The position numbers and the translations under genes are program-made. DNA of 44,080 nucleotides from a virus, in IMG/VR virus record IMGVR_UViG_3300012005_000013, positions 1 through 44,080 of that record. One strand, 5' to 3'. Under the pieces are notes generated by a model. That model saw only the letters and a program-made list of their open reading frames with translations. It was not told the origin of the DNA and searched no databases. Numbering within the stretch: the first letter of the stretch is position 1; each line of letters opens with the position of its first letter. Shown in pieces: positions 13,855 through 19,803 of the stretch.

Positions 13855-14068
13855 CACCGACCACATCGCCGAGATCGCCAAGACGACGACCTGCAGCCAC
13901 GCCGAGGTCGAGGAAGCTTGGACGACGCTCCGGAGCCTCCCCGAAGCCGAACGAATCCGAGCGACGAGGAAAAGCTGCGAGATCTCGATTGAGTCCGGCG
14001 ACTCTGGCAGGCCCGCTGCCTATGCGCGGATCATCCTCAATCCCGACGTATGGGGCGACGCGTGCTAG
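13847..14068 (+). CDS. Hypothetical protein (73 aa), last gene of the early operon
   Basis: The GTG at 13847 overlaps the preceding gene by 8 bases and follows GGAGGA. The N-terminal region (HIAEIAKTTTCSHAEVEEAW) has an HTH-like or UBA-like helical pattern. No family is recognised. A hairpin-rich non-coding gap follows. Confidence 0.55.
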   Translation: MTDTDHIAEIAKTTTCSHAEVEEAWTTLRSLPEAERIRATRKSCEISIESGDSGRPAAYARIILNPDVWGDAC

Positions 14069-14153
14069 CATTCCCCTGATCGCCTAGGCGGTCCTCACCG
14101 CCGCGGCCAGTCCCTAGACTGACCGGCCAGGCGCAACGCGCTAGCTATCTCCC

Positions 14154-14179
14154 CAACGCCACCCATCGAGGTGGCGTTG
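14154..14179 (+). terminator. Terminator-like hairpin at the early/late boundary
   Basis: CAACGCCACC (14154-14163) and GGTGGCGTTG (14170-14179) form a 10-bp perfect stem with a 6-base loop, about 85 bases past the last early gene. No T-run follows. Confidence 0.5.
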
Positions 14180-14234
14180 CCCGTTGTGCGCCCCCGCGCA
14201 CCGCTCTCCGCCGCGAAGCGGATAGAGCCTGACC

Positions 14235-14270
14235 CAGCCGAGTCACGGACCCCATGCCGTGGCTCGGCTG
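14235..14270 (+). terminator. Second terminator-like hairpin ahead of the late operon
   Basis: A 14-bp stem with one G-T pair (CAGCCGAG-T-CACGG against CCGTG-G-CTCGGCTG) and an 8-base loop ends 16 bases before the first late gene. It may terminate early transcription or form the leader of the late message. Confidence 0.5.
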
Positions 14271-14286
14271 TGGTCGTTCAACCCCA

Positions 14287-14793
14287 ATGATCGCGACGAC
14301 CCAACACCACCAGCCCGCCGCCCACCCCGCGTGGCGCAGCGTCGTCATCCGCGTCAAGGGCTCGCCCGCGTCGCCGGACCAGCGCCGCAACATCCGCATC
14401 GTCCTCGACACCATCCATCGTGAGACTCGCCGAGAGTCGCCCGTCGAGCGTTGGCGCTACGCCACCGCGGCGATCATGACGATCACGCAGGAATCCGAAG
14501 CTCGGACGGTCCCGACGGCGGACTCGTACGGATCGGTTGGCCTCTTCCAGCAGCAGGCCTCGTGGGGCTCGTATGCGCATCGGATGAGTCCCGAATGGTC
14601 AGCCGTAGCGTGGCTCGACTCGTTCCGACGAGTCCACCACAAGTTCGAAGGCAAGGGGCACTCGCTCGGCTGGCAAGTCGACGAGTCGCAACGCTCCTAC
14701 ACGTACGGAACGCCTCGGCAAGGCCACGACTACGACGCGTGGCACGCCGAAGCGGCGCGGACCGTCGCCGCGTGGAATCGGTGCTTCGCGTGA
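14287..14793 (+). CDS. Lytic transglycosylase / lysozyme-like protein
   Basis: The 168-aa protein has the soluble lytic transglycosylase pattern: AAIMTITQESEAR (the Glu would be the catalytic acid), then DSYGSVGLFQQQASWGS and an SAVAWLDSFRRVHHKF helix. It has no visible signal peptide, so it is probably virion-associated or used with the holin. The start is taken at the ATG at 14287; an upstream in-frame ATG at 14254 lies inside the hairpin. It is the first late gene. The family call is good; whether it acts at entry or lysis is not clear. Confidence 0.65.
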   Translation: MIATTQHHQPAAHPAWRSVVIRVKGSPASPDQRRNIRIVLDTIHRETRRESPVERWRYATAAIMTITQESEARTVPTADSYGSVGLFQQQASWGSYAHRMSPEWSAVAWLDSFRRVHHKFEGKGHSLGWQVDESQRSYTYGTPRQGHDYDAWHAEAARTVAAWNRCFA

Positions 14794-15074
14794 GCGTCGC
14801 CTCGATCCACGAGGACGTAGATCACGCGATCCAGGAGATGGTCAAGGCTGTTTACGAGCGCGACGGAGACGAGGACGATGCTCCCGTCGTGACTGGCTGC
14901 CTCGTCCTTTGGGAGTGCATCGTCGGCTACGACGAGGACGGCGACCCGATCGTCGCGACCGGCCAATACGCGAGCAATGGACGCCAGGCGCAGGCACTCG
15001 GTCTCGCCGTCGGATTCATCCAGAACCAGCAGGCAGAGCGCACCGCGCTCCACGTCCGAGGTGACGAAGCGTGA
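14790..15074 (+). CDS. Hypothetical acidic protein (94 aa)
   Basis: GTGA overlaps at both ends. The product is acidic (KAVYERDGDEDDAPVVTG), with beta-like and helical parts (ASNGRQAQALGLAVGFIQNQ). No family is recognised. Confidence 0.55.
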   Translation: MSVASIHEDVDHAIQEMVKAVYERDGDEDDAPVVTGCLVLWECIVGYDEDGDPIVATGQYASNGRQAQALGLAVGFIQNQQAERTALHVRGDEA

Positions 15075-15655
15075 CGACGCTCACGATCAGCGACCTCGAG
15101 CAGTACCTCGTCACGCCGACACCCATCGGCTCGATGACGAACCTCCGCACCTTCTACAGCCCGATCGACGACGTCCACGGCGCGCTAAAGACGATCATCG
15201 CGTCGGCATCCCACAGCATCGTCATTTCGATGTTCGGGTTCGACGACGACGAACTCGCCGAGCTCGTCGACAACGCGCTCAAGAATCCCGCGATGTTCGT
15301 CCAGCTCACCCTCGACTCGTCACAAGCCGGCGGCAAGCACGAACGCGCGATCTTCGACCTGTACAAGGCCGAGATGACCGGTAACTCCGTGGCCATCGGC
15401 CGCTCAGAACGCGGCGCCATCGTGCACCGTAAAATGGTCATCGTCGACGGCCTGTGGTGGATCGGCGGGTCGACGAACTGGAGCGTCTCAGGTGAGACCC
15501 TGCAGGCGAATGAGATGACCGTCATTCGGGATGCTATGCACTGCGCCAAGGCTCGGACCGTCCTCGATATCACGCATGACAGCATCTTGGCCAAGATGGC
15601 CAAGAAAGCACTCGATGTCCCTATCCTCAAGGCCAAGGAGACGACTCGTGGCTAA
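15071..15655 (+). CDS. Phospholipase D-like (Nuc-type) endonuclease
   Basis: The 194-aa protein has one HKD motif, HRKMVIVDGLWWIGGSTNWS, fitting H-x-K-x4-D-x6-G-S-x-N exactly. It also has the preceding strand IASASHSIVISMFGFDDDEL typical of PLD nucleases. Single-HKD members such as Nuc work as dimers and cut DNA without metal. There is no signal peptide, so it would act in the cytoplasm or be packaged. It is unusual inside a packaging/head operon. Host-DNA breakdown, competitor exclusion or a packaging accessory role are possible. GTGA start. Confidence 0.75.
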   Translation: MTTLTISDLEQYLVTPTPIGSMTNLRTFYSPIDDVHGALKTIIASASHSIVISMFGFDDDELAELVDNALKNPAMFVQLTLDSSQAGGKHERAIFDLYKAEMTGNSVAIGRSERGAIVHRKMVIVDGLWWIGGSTNWSVSGETLQANEMTVIRDAMHCAKARTVLDITHDSILAKMAKKALDVPILKAKETTRG

Positions 15656-15761
15656 GCAGAAGCCATCGTTCAACGGTAGAGCAGCACCCCTCTTCAAGAA
15701 GGTCAGCGGACGCGTATCACCGCCGAAGGTGACGAAGAAGATGGGCAAGACCGGCAAGTAG
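15648..15761 (+). CDS. Small lysine-rich protein (37 aa)
   Basis: A GTG at 15648 follows a good AAGGAG and overlaps the PLD gene by 8 bases. The product is very basic (SPPKVTKKMGKTGK at the end) and could bind DNA or be packaged. No family is recognised. Confidence 0.5.
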   Translation: MAKQKPSFNGRAAPLFKKVSGRVSPPKVTKKMGKTGK

Positions 15762-15763
15762 AG

Positions 15764-16099
15764 GTGACCAGGGCCAGCCACATCTGCTCAATGCCCGGAT
15801 GCCCAGCGATCATCGACGCCGGCAGCCGATGCGAAGCGCACGCCTACCCAGCATCCAAGACACGCGGCGCGCGCGGCTACGAACGAGCGACCTGGCGCCT
15901 CACCGCGAAACGATTCCTCACCCAGAACGCGACCTGTGCGCGCTGCCAAGCCGCCGCGACGATCGTCCATCACATCGACGAACGCGGCGTCGCAGGACCA
16001 CGATGGGGCGATCCGACCAACCTCGAACCACTCTGCCGCAGTTGTCACAGCAAACACCACGCACGCCAGCCGCGACCACGAGCAATGGCCACGAGATGA
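15764..16099 (+). CDS. HNH endonuclease (terminase-associated)
   Basis: The 111-aa protein has the HNH core: CARCQAAATIVHHIDERG, then WGDPTNLEPLCRSCHSKHH. The Cys pairs bind structural zinc and the His-His-Asn-His set forms the active site. N-terminal CSMPGCPAI adds another Cys pair. HNH proteins directly upstream of P27-like small terminases are known to assist cos cleavage in HK97-like phages. The GTG at 15764 begins two bases after the previous stop. Confidence 0.85.
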   Translation: MTRASHICSMPGCPAIIDAGSRCEAHAYPASKTRGARGYERATWRLTAKRFLTQNATCARCQAAATIVHHIDERGVAGPRWGDPTNLEPLCRSCHSKHHARQPRPRAMATR

Positions 16100-16290
16100 C
16101 GACCAGCCCGCCAGATTCCGACATCGACACCCAGCTTCCAACATTTAACATGAAACGACTATCGAATAGTGGACACGCGCTCGCCAGGACACCCTGGGGG
16201 GGTACCCACTATCAAGGTGCACGGGCGTCGCTACGCGGTAGACCATCCTCGCGGAAAGGCCGAGATTCGATGACGGGTCGAAGGTTCTGA
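16096..16290 (+). CDS. Doubtful small ORF across the candidate cos region (64 aa)
   Basis: An ATGA overlap would start this frame and it ends at the terminase start. However, the DNA is unusually AT-rich in part (16135-16170) and contains a G7 run and inverted repeats that look like a packaging site. The predicted protein is low in structure (MTTSPPDSDIDTQLPTFN). It may be translated, or only a fortuitous open frame. The rest of the stretch is treated as the cos candidate. Confidence 0.3.
   Translation: MTTSPPDSDIDTQLPTFNMKRLSNSGHALARTPWGGTHYQGARASLRGRPSSRKGRDSMTGRRF
16158..16212. other. cos: Candidate cos (packaging) site
   Basis: ATAGTGG (16166-16172) and CCACTAT (16206-16212) are inverted around a centre at 16189, with a further ACTAT at 16158-16162. 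A run of seven G followed by TACCC (16196-16207) lies within. Position between the HNH and small terminase genes and the G-rich core match cos sites of many actinophages. Cleavage was not tested, and the terminal repeat of the assembly does not lie here. Confidence 0.4.
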
Positions 16291-16691
16291 TGGGGATCCG
16301 GAAGCCGTCCATGCCGGCGAGGCTCGGCGCCGCCGCGAAACGCGAATGGGATTCGAGCCTTGTGCGCTTGGAGGCCGCCGGCATGGACACCGTCTTGCAC
16401 GTGGAGGCCGTGGAGGTGTTCGTCTGCGCGGTCGATCAGCTCGAGCGGATGCGTCGCGCCTATCAGCGGGAGGGTCGGCCGCTCGTTTCGGAGGCTCCGA
16501 ACGGGATCGTGTTTCCGCATCCGATGGTGAAGATGCTGCGGGAGCAGGAGGCTCACGTGTCGAAGCTCGGCAAGTCGCTGCTCGCCGATCCGGCGTCGGC
16601 GCGCGCTGCGGCGCCGCGCGTGACGGGTCGCCCGACGGGCGACGCTCCGCTCTTGCCCGCGACCGCTCGGGCGAGGCTGCGGGCAGTCTGA
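16290..16691 (+). CDS. terS: Terminase small subunit (P27 family)
   Basis: The 133-aa protein follows the P27-family pattern: LGAAAKREWDSSLVRLEAAG, then the VDQLERMRR helix, an NGIVFPHPM loop and the KMLREQEAHVSKLGKSL helix. It recognises packaging DNA and recruits the large subunit. The ATG at 16290 follows GAAGG and lies next to the candidate cos. The stop overlaps the next ATG. Confidence 0.8.
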   Translation: MGIRKPSMPARLGAAAKREWDSSLVRLEAAGMDTVLHVEAVEVFVCAVDQLERMRRAYQREGRPLVSEAPNGIVFPHPMVKMLREQEAHVSKLGKSLLADPASARAAAPRVTGRPTGDAPLLPATARARLRAV

Positions 16692-18253
16692 TGGTGACGA
16701 TGGTAGAGCGGCCCCGCGGGGCCGCTACTTCTGCGTGGGCGGAGTACGCGTCGGATTCCGATGGCGAGAGCTTCGATGCGTTCTGCGCCGACTTCTTGAT
16801 CCACACCGTGGACGAGTGGGACGGCGATCCGGTCGTGCTCGAGGAGTGGCAGGCCGACGTGTTCGGCGAGGCGCTCGCTGTCACCGAGGAGGGGCGGTGG
16901 CACTGGCGAACCGTCGTTCTTTGCCTGCCGAGGGGAAATGGCAAGACGACGATGATGGCGGCGTACGCGCTGTACCGCCTGATGACGGATGGTGGCGATC
17001 CGCAGATCCTGTTGGCCGCGTCGTCGAACGAGCAGGCCGACCTCGCGTTCGAGATGGTCGAGGCGTTTATTCGCTCCTCGCCGGCGCTCGGCGCGAGGCT
17101 GACGGTTCGGTCGCATGACGGCGAGATCCTCCGCAACGACAAGCGCGGCAAGATCAAGCGCGTCGCCGCGAACGATCGAGGCCTGCACGGATATAACGCG
17201 AGTCTCGTTGTGTGTGACGAGCTGCACGTGTGGGGGACGCCGACGCTGCGCAAGGCGTGGAGCTCGATCAAGAGTGGTATGCGGAAGCGGCCTTCCGCCC
17301 AGGCGGTTGTGATCACGACGGCCGGCGAGGCGCATGAGCGGGCGACCGGGATCCTCGGCTCGATGATCGACGGAAACGAGAAGCAGGGCGAGGTCGAGGC
17401 GCGTCCCGGGCTGCGGATCAGCCGCGACCACTCGTCGAGGACGCTGATCTATAACTGGACGGCGCCGACGATGGATCCGCACGACGTGGCGGCGATGAAG
17501 CTGGCCAACCCTGCGTCGTGGATCACCGAGGAGACGCTCGCCGAGGTCGCGAACGACCCGTCGATGCGGGTCGACGAGATCCTGCGGCTGAACGGCGGCG
17601 TGTGGGCGTCGAGCGACCGGACGTGGATCACGGTTGATTCGTGGCGCGGTGCTCGCGTCGACGAGCAGCTGCGCGATGGCGAGATGGTCTGCCTCGGATT
17701 CGACGGTTCGAGGATCTACGACTCGACGGCGCTCGTCGCGTGTCGCGTGTCGGATGGGATGCTGGCGCCGCTGCGGATCTGGACGAGGCCGGAGCGCGTC
17801 TCCGAGTGGGAGGTTCCTGCTGGCGAGGTTGACGCCGCCGTCGCTGATGCGATCAGTCGTTTCAAGGTGCTTCGGCTATATGCGGATCCGCCGTATTGGC
17901 AGTCTGAGATCGACTCGTGGGCGCTTGCGTACGGGTCGCCGCCCGTCGTCCGCTTCGAGACCAGCAAGCCGAGGATGAGCGCCGCTGCTGAGCGGTTCCG
18001 GACGGACTTGATCGCGGGCGACCTCGTCCACAACGGCGATTTGACTCTCGAGGCGCACGTCTTGGCGGCACAGATGCGCGTGAACCGGTTCGGGTACGTG
18101 CTGGAGAAGCCGTTGTCGGCAGACAATCGGAGTCGGCTGAAGATCGACTGCGCCGTCGCTGCGGTCTGCGCCTATGAGGCGCGTTGCGACGCGGTCGCGA
18201 AGGGTGAGGACGCTGTGCGTGTCCGGAGTCGAAGATTGGTGTCGTTCTCGTGA
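16691..18253 (+). CDS. terL: Terminase large subunit
   Basis: The 520-aa protein has the packaging ATPase motifs: Walker A VLCLPRGNGKTTMMAAY and Walker B ASLVVCDELHVWG, followed by a coupling region (QAVVITTAGEAHE). The C-terminal nuclease domain has acidic residues in CLGFDGSRIYDSTALV, RLYADPPYW and KIDCAVAAVCAYEA. It pumps DNA through the portal and cuts the concatemer. The start is the ATG at 16691; the long open extension upstream is shadow of terS. Typical length. Confidence 0.93.
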   Translation: MVTMVERPRGAATSAWAEYASDSDGESFDAFCADFLIHTVDEWDGDPVVLEEWQADVFGEALAVTEEGRWHWRTVVLCLPRGNGKTTMMAAYALYRLMTDGGDPQILLAASSNEQADLAFEMVEAFIRSSPALGARLTVRSHDGEILRNDKRGKIKRVAANDRGLHGYNASLVVCDELHVWGTPTLRKAWSSIKSGMRKRPSAQAVVITTAGEAHERATGILGSMIDGNEKQGEVEARPGLRISRDHSSRTLIYNWTAPTMDPHDVAAMKLANPASWITEETLAEVANDPSMRVDEILRLNGGVWASSDRTWITVDSWRGARVDEQLRDGEMVCLGFDGSRIYDSTALVACRVSDGMLAPLRIWTRPERVSEWEVPAGEVDAAVADAISRFKVLRLYADPPYWQSEIDSWALAYGSPPVVRFETSKPRMSAAAERFRTDLIAGDLVHNGDLTLEAHVLAAQMRVNRFGYVLEKPLSADNRSRLKIDCAVAAVCAYEARCDAVAKGEDAVRVRSRRLVSFS

Positions 18254-19803
18254 GTTACTACCAGGGCGCGTTCCAAGGGTATCCGGACGGCGGCGGCGTG
18301 GGGCCGACACGGTTCTGGGCCGACTATGGGATGCCGCGGCCGCTGATCGTCGCTCCGGCATTGCCGCCGGGTCTCGACGGGTACGAGCCGGCGTCGCCGG
18401 AGTGGTGGCGTGACCGGTTGATCGGCAGGATCGGGTTGCGGTGGCAGCGCGTCGCTCTCGCCGAGTCGTACTACCAGGGCTATCACCGCCTCGCCTATGC
18501 GACGGATAAGTACCAGTCGGCGTTCGGCGACATGTTCCGCGCCTTCTCGGATAACTGGATGCGGATCGTCGTCGACTCGTGCGCGGAGCGCCTCCAAGTC
18601 CAGGGGTTCCGCCTCGATTCGGGTGCGACGGGCGACCAGTTGGAGATCGGCGACAAGGCGGCGTGGGGGGTTTGGCAGCGGAATCGTCTCGATTCGGAGC
18701 AGATCCTCGCTCATACGACGGCGATCGTGACCGGCCAGTCGTACATCCTCGTCGGCTTCGACGATGACGGGTCGAGTCTGATCCAGGTCGAGCATCCCGC
18801 GCACGCGATCGTCGAGATGGAGCCGTCGACTCGGCGTCGTCGCCTCGCCGGGTTGCGGACGTTCCAGGATGTCGACGGGTCGGTCGTCGTGACGCTCTAC
18901 CTGCCGGACGAGATCTACTGGTGGCGCTATCAAGACAGGGCCTTCACGCTCATCGAGACGTGGGGAAACAACCAGCCGGCGACGGGAAAGAATCCGCTCG
19001 GCGTGGTGCCGCTGATCCCGCTCGTGAACTCGCCGACGACCGCGCAGCGCGAAGGCGAGTCGGACGTGCTGCCCGTCGTTCCGCTCCAGGACGCCGTCAA
19101 CAAGCTCGTCCTGGACATGATGGTCTCGTCGGAGTTCGCCGCGTTTCCTCAGCGCTGGGCGACGGGTCTTGAGATTCCCGAGGACGAGTCGGGGAATCGG
19201 CAGGTGCCGTTCCAGGTCGCGCTCGACAAGATCCTGACGTCTGCCGATCCGCAGACGAAGTTCGGCGATTTCAACGCCGTCAACATGGCGAACTATACGG
19301 GGCCGATCAAGGAGCTCGTCTCGCATATCGCGGCGCAGACATCGACGCCGCCGCACTACTTGATGAACGAGGGGATCAAGAACGTCTCGGCCGACGCGAT
19401 CAAGAGCGCTGAGGCGTCGCTCGTCGCGAAGGTGAAGCGGAAGATGCCGATCTTCGCGGAGGCGTGGGAAGAGGCGATCTCGCTGGCGTCGTTCATCGAC
19501 GGGATCATCCCGACGCCGGAGGCGTGGTCGAGTGAGGTGATCTGGGTCGATCCCGAGTCGCGGACGAAGACGCAGGAGATCGATTCGATCATGAAGCTCG
19601 GCGCGCTCGGCCTGCCGCATATCGCGCTCTGGAATATGATCCCGGGCGTGTCTCCGTCGGAGGTCGAGCGGTGGCGGACGCTGCGCGAGCTCGAGTTGGC
19701 AACGGATCCTGGCTTCTTCGGCGCCCAGTTGACGCCGCAGGATCCCGCGGTCGCGAGTTCGATCCCGCTCGCCGGCAAGGGTGGGAACTTGTATGACGGC
19801 TAG
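18250..19803 (+). CDS. Portal protein (SPP1 gp6-like)
   Basis: The 517-aa protein matches the SPP1-type portal family: RIVVDSCAERLQVQGFRLDS, PLIPLVNSPTTAQREGESDV, LQDAVNKLVLDMMVSSEFAA and TPPHYLMNEGIKNVSADAIK. Portals form a dodecamer at one capsid vertex through which DNA is pumped. It starts at the GTG of a GTGA overlap after terL and is followed by the MuF-like gene, the standard order. Confidence 0.9.
   Translation: MSYYQGAFQGYPDGGGVGPTRFWADYGMPRPLIVAPALPPGLDGYEPASPEWWRDRLIGRIGLRWQRVALAESYYQGYHRLAYATDKYQSAFGDMFRAFSDNWMRIVVDSCAERLQVQGFRLDSGATGDQLEIGDKAAWGVWQRNRLDSEQILAHTTAIVTGQSYILVGFDDDGSSLIQVEHPAHAIVEMEPSTRRRRLAGLRTFQDVDGSVVVTLYLPDEIYWWRYQDRAFTLIETWGNNQPATGKNPLGVVPLIPLVNSPTTAQREGESDVLPVVPLQDAVNKLVLDMMVSSEFAAFPQRWATGLEIPEDESGNRQVPFQVALDKILTSADPQTKFGDFNAVNMANYTGPIKELVSHIAAQTSTPPHYLMNEGIKNVSADAIKSAEASLVAKVKRKMPIFAEAWEEAISLASFIDGIIPTPEAWSSEVIWVDPESRTKTQEIDSIMKLGALGLPHIALWNMIPGVSPSEVERWRTLRELELATDPGFFGAQLTPQDPAVASSIPLAGKGGNLYDG

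Larger units (their letters stand above)
14069..14286. ncRNA. Hairpin-rich non-coding boundary, possible structured RNA
   Basis: This 218-base gap separates the early and late operons and contains no convincing gene. Successive self-complementary elements fill it: CAGTC/GACTG near 14109-14122, GCGC/GCGC near 14132-14142, a 10-bp stem at 14154-14179, GTGCGC/GCGCAC, TCCGC/GCGGA, and a 14-bp stem at 14235-14270. It could be a terminator array or a structured regulatory RNA made at the boundary. No clear promoter is visible. Confidence 0.4.

Noticed and set aside
18172-19620. 482-codon antisense frame across the portal gene, and similar long antisense frames over int, terL and sheath
   Set aside because: They are expected by chance at this GC content, many in the codon-aligned phase, and show no domain motif. 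They also show why the antisense endonuclease had to be judged by motifs and not by length.
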